Assembly (NCBI RefSeq): GCF_020360975.1
Contig: NW_025408671.1
Coordinates: forward strand, 558,001 to 622,000
Direction of reading: 5' to 3'
Length of the DNA: 64,000 bases
From: Hirsutella rhossiliensis
Lineage: Eukaryota > Ascomycota > Sordariomycetes > Hypocreales > Ophiocordycipitaceae
The translations under genes and the position numbers were made by a program. Below, one piece after another: positions 1 through 9,121 of the stretch. The notes below the pieces were generated by a model. That model saw only the letters and a list, made by a program, of their open reading frames with translations, was not told the DNA's origin and ran no database searches. Numbering within the stretch: the stretch's first letter is position 1; every line of letters begins with the position of its first letter.

Positions 1-1049
1 GCACGCGTGCCGTCGGGATTGATGGGCGGGAAGACTTCGAGGGCGACGCTGTCGGATGCGGCGGCGGTGAAGCGCTTGTTCCAGAGCCACCTGGCCATCT
101 CCGGGGAGCCCTCGATGCCGCTGAGGCGGGGAAAGGTGTGGGCCACGCGGGCGGCCTCTTGCTGGGAGAGGCCGTCGACGAACTCGGTGGCGCCGGTGCG
201 GACGACGAGGACGTCGCCCGGGCGGAAGTCGACAGCAAAGTGGCGGGCGCAGGCCTCGAGCTGGGCGACGGAGATGGCGGTGCCGTCAAAGGGGCCAAAG
301 GAGAGGCCCGTGTCGCGGGCAAAGGCGGCATAGTCGAGCAGGACGCCGCGGCCGGCGAGGGCGCCGCGGGCGTGCCAGTGGTCGAGGGTAGGCATGTCGT
401 TTTCGGCGGTGGAGGCGGCGGCGAGGGCGCGCGCGTCGGGGCGGAGGCCGTTGTAGGCGAGGCCCGAGGGGAGGTGCTGGACGTGGCACAGGCTGTCCCA
501 CTGGCTGCTGGACTGCGTGTTGAAGTCGAGCTCGTCGTCCCAGCTGCTGGCCTCGGGGGGGATGCCGGGCATGGTGTCGGGGAGGTAGAGGACGGTGTGC
601 CGGGGGGGTTTGCGGCCGGGGATGCCTAGCTTGGCGAGGCCGTCGAGGGGCCAACTGGGATGTGTTGGCGGTGTTTGGCCGTATTCGGGCAGTCTTTGTA
701 GCGGTATCGTGAAAGGGGAGGAAAGAGTATGAAGAAGAGGAGAGAAGAGGAGGAGAGAAGAGGAGGAGAGAGGAGGAGGAGGAGGAGGAGGAGGAGAGAG
801 GAAGGGGAGGAGGAGGTCCATGAGAAAATCCCATCCTACACGTCCTTGATCTTACTTGAGAGAAATGGACACCCCGTCCTTGACCTCTGCGGCGGCGGCC
901 TTGACGACGGCCGGGGTGAGAAAGTTGAGCGTGCCGACGAGGTCCTTTTGCCCGTCGCGATCAAAGACGCCCCAGGCACAGCCCTGCGGCATGCCCTCGA
1001 CCTTGGGCAGGTCGTCGAAATCTGGGTACGACGAGGGTTCGAGCGTCAT
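1..1049 (-). CDS. Cyclase family protein (PF04199-type), 3' end outside window
   Basis: Two exons are visible: 1049-856 and 654 to beyond base 1. The first exon encodes MTLEPSSYPDFDDLPKV and runs to VKDGVSIS(L). The donor is GTAAGA at 855 and the acceptor CAG ends at 655; joining restores ..SLNWPLDGLAKLGIPGRK in frame. Exon 2 carries QWDSLCHVQHLPSG, where cyclase-family proteins keep a metal-binding His-rich motif, followed by LLDYAAFARDTGL and DVLVVRTGATEF. Fungal members are related to kynurenine formamidase-like metal-dependent hydrolases; the substrate is unknown. The start at 1049 fits the family N-terminus, although the frame stays open to 1202. The 201-nt intron is long for this genome because it holds an A/G-rich microsatellite. 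It is divergent from the monooxygenase at 1822. The C-terminus is missing because of the window edge. Confidence 0.8.
655..855 (-). other. Intron of the cyclase gene with polypurine/polypyrimidine microsatellite
   Basis: GT-AG intron placed by frame continuity. The plus strand at about 722-810 is almost pure A/G (GAGGAGGA and GAAGAGGAGA runs), so the pre-mRNA carries a C/U-rich tract. The tract makes up nearly half the intron and is likely length-variable between strains. Confidence 0.75.
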
Positions 1050-1821
1050 GGCTTTGAGTTGAGTCAAGGGACGAGTCTGTGGGTGTTGAATGTCTGAGGG
1101 TGTCGTGGTTGGGTGTTTGCGGCAACAAACAGCAGGAAACGAGCAAAAATGGCCAGGCATCAATCGGCAGTGCCATTCAGTAGAGCCTACATCATGGGAC
1201 ATGCATTACCTGTAGTGTGCATGCGAATATGAGAAAGAGTCTATTTATGCAGGGTCAACATGCTGCGTGAGGCCCCTCAGGGGTTCACGTTGGAAGAAGT
1301 CAACTATATGGGCATTGACATGTAGATTCATTCTAAATACAGAGTCAAGTCGAGCAACGGGCGTTTACTGTTCCAATTCTTCTTCTGGCGGAGAAACGAG
1401 GCTCGGCCGAGGAACCCGAGATGCAGAGGCGGACCCCCTGCTCCTCTGGCGTTGCCGAGCTGCTTCCAGTGCGGAGAAGAGATCTGAATGCAAAGCCGTC
1501 ATCACTGTCTAGTGGCGCTGGCCATCGTTGGCCTCAATGGTCGACGCAAGAATCAAACATGAGTCGCCGATTGGGTGGACGGGCAAGGTGCGTGCTGTGC
1601 ATATTCAATGGTTTGTTGTATGGATGGAGTCTATGGACCCCGTGTCCCATGATGATGACGAGGATGTGGTGATGGTGCATTAGAACAGCCCTAGAGCGCT
1701 GAGTGCATGCGGTCATGATGGATGGGCCCGACCATCTCCATGTAAGAGTGCTCCCCCTAATTCACCGCCATCAACCGCCATCCCTCTGCAGCTCACCAGC
1801 CCGTGCCAATCATCCACAGCC
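1050..1821. promoter_or_regulatory. Divergent intergenic region between cyclase and monooxygenase genes
   Basis: This 772-bp gap separates two divergent start codons, so it must hold both promoters. No consensus TATA box was recognised next to either start. Short open frames here show no family resemblance and were not called. Confidence 0.5.
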
Positions 1822-3759
1822 ATGGCCGGGGCCCCTGACCTGGCCACCATCGCCAGCCGGTACCAAGCGGAAAAGAACAAGCGGCTGCGCCCAGACGGAG
1901 ATGCCCAGTACCTCGAACTCGGCCTTTCCCCCTCGTCGAGCCGCCTCGCCGGCCTGGCCCAGGACCCCTGGGCCGACCACGACGCCCTCGACGCCCGCCC
2001 CCCGGGCCTCGCCGACGGCGACGACGTCCGGGTCCTGGTCCTCGGCGCCGGCTACGGCGGCCTCGTCCACGCCGTCCGCATTGTCGAGGCCGGCTTCGCG
2101 CCCGCCGACGTGCGCATCGTCGACCCGGCCGGCGGCTTCGGCGGCACCTGGTACTGGAACCGCTACCCGGGGCTCATGTGCGACGTCGAGAGCGCCATGT
2201 ACATGCCGCTGCTCGAGGAGACGGGCCATGTGCCGGCGCACCGCTTCTCCTACGGGCCCGAGCTGCGGCGCCACGCCGAGGCCGTTGCCGCCCGCTGGCG
2301 CCTCGCCGACCAGGCCGTCTTCCGCACCCGCGCCCGCTCCCTCGCCTGGGACCACGACGCCGGCCGCTGGAGCGTTGTCCTGCGCCAGGTTCGCGGCCGG
2401 AGCGGTCGCGAAGTCGACGTGGCGGTGCGCGCCCAGTTCGTCGTCCTCGCCGGCGGCGTCCTCAACCACCCCAAGGCGCCCCAGGTGCCCGGCATCGACG
2501 ACTTTGCCGGCCCCATGATGCACACGGGCCGCTGGGACTACGCCGTCAGCGGCGGCTCGCCCGACGACTGGACCCTCGCGGGCCTCGCGGGCAAGCGCGT
2601 CGGCGTCGTCGGCACCGGCGCCACGGCCGTGCAGCTGGTCCCGGAGCTGGCCAAGTGGGCGGGCCGCCTCGTCGTCTTCCAGCGCACGCCGTCGGCCGTC
2701 GACGAGCGCGGCCAGCGCGAGACGGACACGGAGGCCTGGCGGGCCATGACGGCGCGTCCGGGCTGGCAAAAGGCACGCATCGACAACTGGAACGGGCTGA
2801 TCAGCGGGTACCCCATCGACGAGAACTTGGTCGGCGACGCCTGGTCCCTGATGCGCACATACAAGCACCTCGTCGGCGGGCCTCACGACGAGCCCGTGGC
2901 CCTGCAGCGCGTGCCCGATGTCGTGGCCGAGGCGCACGCCCCTCGCATGGAGCGCCTGCGCACGAGGGTGGACCAGGTCGTCACCAAGGACCGGGCGGCG
3001 GCCGAGGCGCTCAAGGCGTGGTATCCGTCGTGGTGCAAGCGGCCGTGCTTCCACGACGACTATCTCGAGGCCTTTAACCTGGACCACGTCAGCCTCGTCG
3101 ACACGTCGGCCGCCAAGGGCATCGAGCGCTTCACCCGCGCGGGCATCGTGGCCGCGGGCCGCGAGTACGAGCTCGACATCATCGTCCTGGCCACGGGCTT
3201 CCGCTCCCCGGCCGTCGCCATGGTCGAGCCCAGCAGCCGGTCCAACACGACCGTCACGGGCCGGGGCGGCGTCGAGCTCGCCCGCAAGTGGCACGACGAC
3301 GGCGCCAGCACCCTCCACGGCATGCTGACGCACGGCTTCCCCAACCTCATCCTCACGGGGCCGGCGCAGGCCGGCGCCTCGGGGAACTACGCCGGCGTCC
3401 AGGACGTGCTGGCCCGCCACGCGGCCCACGTCTTGTCCGAGGCCGTTGCGCGCGCAGAGAGAGACGGCGTGGACGGCGGCCGCGTCACCGTCGAGGCGAC
3501 GGAGCAGGCCGAGGCCGACTGGACGGCGCGGATTGTGAGGCGGGCGACGTGGATGGCGCCCGTTGCCGTCTGCGGACCTGGCTATATCAACAACGAGAGC
3601 GACGCGGCGCACCGCTCGCCCGACGAGGCTGCCAAGGGGGCGCGTGCGTCGCCGTATCCGCTCGGCATCATCGAGTATGAGCGTGTCTTGGAGCGCTGGC
3701 GGCGCGAGGGGAGCATGCAGGGTTTGACTGTGGGCTCGTCGGGGGGCGGCTGTGGTTGA
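1822..3759 (+). CDS. FAD/NAD(P)H-dependent monooxygenase, Baeyer-Villiger/4-hydroxyacetophenone type
   Basis: A single-exon gene of 645 residues. The FAD-binding Rossmann motif VLVLGAGYGG lies near residue 71, followed by GGTWYWNRYPG and CDVES, which are typical of class B flavin monooxygenases. A Baeyer-Villiger-like fingerprint is present near residue 228 as FAGPMMHTGRWDY, and the consensus FxGxxxHxxxW is met. The NADPH-binding site GVVGTGATAVQ is near residue 262 and the late ATGF motif is near residue 457. Family members insert oxygen into ketones to give esters or lactones; the substrate here cannot be told. The length of about 640 residues with an N-terminal extension before the FAD motif matches fungal multi-domain BVMOs. 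There is no signal peptide or membrane segment. It is divergent from the cyclase-family hydrolase, which could act on the product. Confidence 0.9.
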   Translation: MAGAPDLATIASRYQAEKNKRLRPDGDAQYLELGLSPSSSRLAGLAQDPWADHDALDARPPGLADGDDVRVLVLGAGYGGLVHAVRIVEAGFAPADVRIVDPAGGFGGTWYWNRYPGLMCDVESAMYMPLLEETGHVPAHRFSYGPELRRHAEAVAARWRLADQAVFRTRARSLAWDHDAGRWSVVLRQVRGRSGREVDVAVRAQFVVLAGGVLNHPKAPQVPGIDDFAGPMMHTGRWDYAVSGGSPDDWTLAGLAGKRVGVVGTGATAVQLVPELAKWAGRLVVFQRTPSAVDERGQRETDTEAWRAMTARPGWQKARIDNWNGLISGYPIDENLVGDAWSLMRTYKHLVGGPHDEPVALQRVPDVVAEAHAPRMERLRTRVDQVVTKDRAAAEALKAWYPSWCKRPCFHDDYLEAFNLDHVSLVDTSAAKGIERFTRAGIVAAGREYELDIIVLATGFRSPAVAMVEPSSRSNTTVTGRGGVELARKWHDDGASTLHGMLTHGFPNLILTGPAQAGASGNYAGVQDVLARHAAHVLSEAVARAERDGVDGGRVTVEATEQAEADWTARIVRRATWMAPVAVCGPGYINNESDAAHRSPDEAAKGARASPYPLGIIEYERVLERWRREGSMQGLTVGSSGGGCG

Positions 3760-6700
3760 GTCGATGTTGAACCCGGCGGCCTAGATAGGGGATCTTCGCG
3801 CTCAAGTGGTGCTGCCTGCAGATCGACTTCAAAGTGCTCGTGGGCACAGGAGACGTCCATGGCTGTAGCGGAGAGAGCGATGGGAACTCTGCGGTTCGGA
3901 CGCAGGAAGCAACGCTTTTCAGTGGATGACCAGCTCCAACAATAGCTGGGCACTCTTCTCGCCGGGCAGAACATGGTTTGCGTCGGTGACTAGAAATCTC
4001 GCTCGCAGAATATCAAACAAATATCCGGTCGTTACCGCCAAGGCTCCCCGGGCCTCGTTTTTAAACAAATAAGCAAGAGTCTCTAGGCTCGCATGCGTCC
4101 GGCACTCTCTTTCCTATCTGAAGATTGGAGCAATATACGCCTTGCAAGAGCATGCACTGTCATCAATGTCGACTCGTGCTGCAGCCGTGTAGACTGCACT
4201 CTTGGACAAAGGCACTCTCCCCAAGGCTCCCAAGAGTAACAGTGGCCCTATGCTGCTTGTCCAAACAGGAGCCGACAGCAGGCTACTTTGTCTCTGGGCC
4301 TTGAAGAAGACACCCCGGCTCTATAGGTCCCTCGTTTGGAGTGAATGGCTCTCGCGTTGACGGCATGGATGCCAGTTCAGCTCGAGGTTTCCCTCAACAG
4401 CCGAGCCAGCAAAACGATTGGGGTAATGCTGCTCGCACGGGCCCGTCATGGAAGCAGAAGAGTACTATTGAACATCTTTTGCACCAGGCTCAGAACTACT
4501 CGACCGCCCAAGTAGATTTCGCCTTCAACAAGAACAGGCCCCCATTGCCGCCAGCACTGTATTTTTCTTTTGCCAGTCTCCTCGACAAACTCTCCAAGTA
4601 TAGCTATTTCGTCCGTCGACCGCAGTAGCACGTAGAACTACATGTAGTGGGAGCGTGGAGTCAGCTCTGCACGTCTCTGGTCGGGCTTCGTCGAGAGCTA
4701 CTGGTGTGGCGAAATCGAAACCTGGTCATAAATCAAAGGCCAACATCATGGAACTGAAACCAAGACACAAATCAATACAGAGCAGAACACTTACTGTTAT
4801 CGGAAGAAACCATTCAATTTGGTCAGCTCCTCGCTTCAAGCTTCGTTCGAGACCGTAGAAAAGCTGGGGTATTCGTTAAGAGAACCGTGACAAACTTGGG
4901 GAGGGCTTGTTTTGCAGCAGCAAGGCACAGCAGGCCCAGCTGGGTTGGTAGTTGAAATCTGTCGACAAAACCTGAAGCAATTCTTTGCAAATATGGACCT
5001 GGAGCCGTGGGCAGATCCAAAGTTGGCACTCGCTCACTGGCTGTGCTGGTCTCCCCTGAGGCTGGCAGAGCAAGGCCTGGCCCTCGGAGGTCCCCAGAAT
5101 TAGCCATTTGCATGGCCAGGAAACGCACCTGTGAACTTGTGATCTCTGCTGGATGCTCCGCCTCGCTGCTTTCTTGGTTATTTGATTTTGTAGTCGTCTT
5201 GCGAGTCGATGAGGAGCAGCCAAGCTGAACCTGGCGTCTCGAAGAAACATCGTCGCATCTTGCCGCTCATGTCTCCGTTTGTTGTTGCCCAGCGCCGTCC
5301 AGAACACCACGAGGTACAATTTTCTTGGCTCTCCACACTGTCGGAAGAAAAGGGGCTGAGAGCGCGTACTGAAAGGCCGGCAGCTCGCCACGGACGGCAG
5401 ATGGCGGTGATGAAGTTGGTGTTGCGTGTATCTCTTCACGTCTTTTCCGAATTTTCCTGCTCTTGTGTAGCAAAATCTGGCGCACCGAACGAGTGGCACG
5501 GTCAGAAGAGTGTTTCGAGAGAAGTAGCCCCTTGATTTTTTTGAACTGACCAGCAGCCGAGCTGGACACAGTACAGGCACCAGAATCAGGAGGAGGGCAT
5601 CACCGAGACCCTGTCAGCAGGTGATGGAGCCGTGTCGGAATGTTTGGGATCGGAGGATGGCGGTACAGCGCGTTGACCCGTGTCGTACACGACGATGCTG
5701 TATGCAGCCGAGCACAGAGAATGCGGGTAGAGACAGGACATAGGGGTTTTGGTGCAGTTGGTGATTTGTTTGCGCATCCCTGCTCCAGCATCTGGCCGAT
5801 TCTACAGCACATGCAGTCAGGGAACACAGACGAGCTGGGGCTGGCCGGGTTCTGGCCACCCGTAGGCCCTGCATCAGACCGCTCCTTTTGTTAATTCGAA
5901 GAAAATTTCTGGTCCTCTTCATCCACAGAGGTTTGAAATGCTGGCCTCATCGGCGTGCCCAGCAGCAGCTTCTTTTCCTCGAGAGTTGGGTTCAAACTTG
6001 ATGGCACACATCGTGCAAGCTCCCTCGAATTTGCCCCTTAGAAGCCAATGTTTGCTTACTTGCAAGTTCCACTGCAAGGGGTCTGCTCCGCCTTATTGTC
6101 CCGCGGCCTCGAAAAGCGAGATTTCTTCCCTGCAAGCATCAACGAGATGGGGGAAACTGCCGCGCCCCATGGTCAAGGAGGGCACTCCGAGCCTGCACTG
6201 CCATGGGGCTTTTCCTTTTCAAATAACAGTTTCATCGCCTCCAGGACCATCAAGAATAAGGCGCCTCTTCCAAATTCAAACGACTCCATCATTGCTCCTG
6301 AACGTGCCACAACACTCCCCCTTGGACATGGCCATGTGCCGAACATTTTCTATCCTTGGAGCCTGCCACGAGAGAGCAAGCAATGCGAGAGCTCGTCAAC
6401 CGAAGCCAATGCCGCCTACCCTACATAGAGCTAAACGGAGGAGAACACACACACGCAAATTGCAGAAGCACCAGGGCTGGGGCACGAGTAAGAGCCGGCA
6501 GCTCAAGCCACTCATGACGTGGCACTTGCAGCAGGCCATAAACCTTGAGCTCGCTTCTCCGCGGATGTGGGAGCGGTTGACGGGGCGATGCCAGCCATTC
6601 GCCAGCCCCCTTTTCCCGCGTATCTGCACCCACGACCAAGGAGAGACCATTCATGATATTGTTCAGGTATTCAAGCATTCTATAGACTGTAGCGAGGAGA

Positions 6701-7029
6701 AACGAAGAGCTGAGACCCTGGGGCGAGGCCTCCGCTCGTGCGTTTTCAAACAGAAAAACAAAGTGTCGGTGGGCCCAGTGTTGGAGAATCCGTGCACCAA
6801 TATCTGCAACGGGAGCCTCGAACTGCTCACGGCAGCCTGGAAGACTGCACTGGCATTGGTGGTAACTGGATCACCAGCCCCCCATATATGTGTCCTTGCT
6901 CAATGGACTCGATTTATTCCGGTCGTCTCGGCGGGAAGAGGAGCAGGCAGGCAGATGCTGTCTCGGCAGACTGGAGCGTTGGCTTGTGGGATATGACGGT
7001 CGGGAGGGTTCGTTCGTATCGTTTGCATG
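3760..7029. other. 3.3-kb stretch without a recognisable gene
   Basis: Several open frames exist, the longest a plus-strand frame at 5938-6996 (352 residues) and a minus-strand frame at 4876-5580 (234 residues). Neither has a recognisable domain, compositional regularity or convincing splice context, and they overlap frames on the opposite strand. The stretch ends at the target duplication of the retrotransposon, so it was one piece with the sequence after 16233 before that insertion. Confidence 0.5.
7025..7029. repeat. Target-site duplication, left copy (GCATG)
   Basis: The five bases GCATG precede the 5' LTR and recur at 16229-16233 after the 3' LTR. The exact match shows that the element ends are intact and that the two LTRs belong to one insertion. 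Confidence 0.9.
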
Positions 7030-7263
7030 TGTCACGGGCTGTGCCCGGCTGGTGGACCCGGTTGTACCGGGTCCGGTGGGTCGTGCTCCGGTGGCAACAC
7101 CGGCCCCGCTCCGCGGACCCAGAAGCTGCGAGAACATTCCGAGAAGGGCAATATAAGCTCGCACTCGAGGCTACGCCTCGAGTTCAGCTTCTTTCCTCCT
7201 AGCTCTAGATAGACAACACCTAGGCACCTGCTTGTTGAATAAACTCCGGGCCAGCCTTTCACA
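7030..7263 (+). repeat. 5' long terminal repeat
   Basis: Starts TGTCAC and ends TTTCACA. It contains an ATATAA box at 7151-7156, a likely transcript start at AGCTCTAGATA (7201-7211), which is the self-primer sequence, and an AATAAA polyadenylation-type signal at 7238-7243. This suggests U3 at 7030-7200 with R beginning at 7201. It differs from the 3' LTR only around CCCGCTCC versus GGCC and in two single-T run lengths. Confidence 0.93.
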
Positions 7264-7274
7264 TATCTAGAGCT
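7264..7274 (+). other. Primer-binding site, self-priming type
   Basis: TATCTAGAGCT follows the LTR directly and is the exact reverse complement of AGCTCTAGATA at 7201-7211. It has no TGG start complementary to a tRNA CCA end. Tf1 and sushi elements prime reverse transcription by folding the mRNA 5' end back on such a site. The match and its position are seen; the mechanism is inferred from that group. Confidence 0.82.
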
Positions 7275-7311
7275 CCTTCTAAATACCGCAAGCTGCAGAC
7301 TGCTCGTCAGG

Positions 7312-8341
7312 ATGGACCAGCAGAGTGAGAGCCCAAGTCTCCAGCAGCAATGGATTGACCAACGCATTCAAGAAGCGGTCAATGCGACTCTCAGCCCTCT
7401 ACAGGACCAACTTTCCTTGCTGATGGAGCAACTCGGGCGAGCGCAGCCGCAGAGCGCCGACTTGCAATCGCCGCCAGTGGCACGAGGATTGGGCGAGAGC
7501 ACGCCTGGCTTGGGCACGCCCTCCCAAAACCTGCGGTACTGGAATGCGGAAACCGTTGCCCAACCCACCCAAGTATGACGGCTCACGGAAGAGCTACTCC
7601 GCCTGGGCCAGGCAGATGCGAGACAAGCTGGACCTTGATGCACACTACTACAGTGGAAATCGCGAACTTTGGTACCTCATCAACTCATGTTTGGACGAGC
7701 GACCACAGCAAGTGGTCGCTACCTTTTACGCCGCGGGAGGCCCTGGGGTAGCTACGACCCCAAGAGTTCATGCGATACCTCGACCGAACCTACCAGGACA
7801 GCAACATCCAATCCCGCGCTGCTGCCACGCTGAGAACTATGCGGCAGCGCGAAGACCAACCTCTCGCGTCCTTCCTTCCCCGATTCGAACAGGCATTAGC
7901 TGAAGCCGGGGGAGCAGACTGGCCGGACAGTGCAAAGATCGTATTTCTAGAGAACGCAATAAATGCACGCCTCCAAGAGAGTTTGGTCACAGCCGTCCTA
8001 CCCGACGACTACCAGGGATGGCTTGCGAGAGTTCAGGAAATTGCGGGCAGATTGGAGAGACTGAAACCCGGTAGGCAGCCGACGTCGACTGAGCGGACGC
8101 CTCAACAGCTACCAAGGCAACGACCCAGGAGGAACCGGAGGACCCCGACGGAGATGTTAAGATGACGGACATCAACCGTATTGGCCACGAGTCGAAGGGT
8201 CGTCGACATGTCGATAAGAAGCCGAAGGATGAGCGCCGCTGCTATCGCTGTGGTCGGACGGATCATCTTATCGTGGACTGCCCAGCCCAGGTGGTCTTTC
8301 CTGGCGAAGGAAGCAACAGCGACCTAAAGCTGCGCGCATGA
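7312..8341 (+). pseudogene. Retrotransposon gag (broken)
   Basis: Starts MDQQSESPSLQQQWIDQ, a Gln-rich Gag N-terminus. The frame ends near 7578 and continues in another frame from about 7545 with PPKYDGSRKSYSAWARQMRDK, a Gag capsid-type sequence. It shifts again near 7745 to MRYLDRTYQDSN..., including PLASFLPRFEQALAEAG. A zinc knuckle CYRCGRTDHLIVDC (CX2CX4HX4C) lies at about 8234-8275 in yet another frame. At least three shifts therefore separate segments that belong to one Gag. The knuckle marks the nucleocapsid end. Confidence 0.85.
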
Positions 8342-9120
8342 AGAAGCCCGATGCCGCAGATGATTCGGAATCAACCGCAGCATCCAGTGAGGACGAGTCG
8401 GCGGGAAAGACTAGCCCCGGGCGAAAGCGGGCGCCGGGGCCTGCAAAGGCAGACATCCGGGACTGGGAAGCGTTCAAGCCACGAATGAATAGTCGGACTG
8501 TATTAGTCAACGCGCGGGTAAACCGAGGCTATCGAATACGCGCCCTTGTCGACTGTGGATGTGACTGCTATGCCGTGATCGACGAAGCCCTTGTTCGGAA
8601 GCTGCGGATACCCTTCGTCGACTCGAAACCACGAGAAATTGGGGATTCTCAGAGTCAGCGAAGAGTGTCATATCCCCAGGGTCGTGGCTGTTGTGGTCGA
8701 GACAGCTGGATTTGACGAACGTGTCTTTGCATACGTGATCCCAAGCCTGGGCCAGGACATGTTCCTCGGCCGGCCTTGGATGGAGAGAAATCACGTCGTG
8801 TACGATGCTGCCAAGCAGCGAATGTACCATGGGAGGGCAGGTGTGACGATACGCCTCATTGGGCAGGAAGAGCCCGCCAAGATACGCGCGATTCGAAGCG
8901 CAAGACTCGTGTCGGCAGCCGTATTCACGGCGGAGTGTCGACGCGCAAAGAGACGCAAGAAGTGCAACGCGATCTCGATTCATGCAATCAGTTTGTCGGA
9001 TATAGAGAGGGCGCTTCAGCCGAAGCCGCCAGTCGATCCGAGCGAGAAGGTCCCGGCAGAAGTGCTGAAAGAATTCCGCGACCTATTCTCACCAGGAGAG
9101 GCAATGAAGCTGCCGCCACA
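8338..9120 (+). pseudogene. Retrotransposon protease region (broken)
   Basis: After the knuckle the frame changes to MKKPDAADDSESTAASS, then RIRALVDCGCDCYAVIDEAL, which aligns in position with the retropepsin DSG/DTG active site but reads DCG. Another shift near 8645 leads to FLGRPWMERNHVVYD, the typical end of the retropepsin fold, and on to VLKEFRDLFSPGEAMKLPPH, the linker before reverse transcriptase. The coding sequence is then cut by the hAT element and resumes at 12907. The DCG reading would remove the usual Ser or Thr after the catalytic Asp. Confidence 0.8.
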
Positions 9121-9121
9121 T
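9114..9121. repeat. hAT target-site duplication, left copy (CGCCACAT)
   Basis: The exact 8-bp copy CGCCACAT is repeated at 12899-12906. Eight base pairs is the size made by hAT transposases. Removing the element plus one copy rejoins the pol frame as ..KLPPH-RPGVDHEV... Confidence 0.92.

Noticed and set aside
1810..3612. 600-residue minus-strand open frame
   Set aside because: It is the antisense shadow of the flavin monooxygenase, whose plus-strand frame has all family motifs.
4876..5580. 234-residue minus-strand open frame
   Set aside because: Composition is not protein-like and no family motif or splice context is seen.
5938..6996. 352-residue plus-strand open frame
   Set aside because: No domain, no low-to-high codon bias change and no homologous-looking motif; several overlapping frames are equally open, so it is probably chance.
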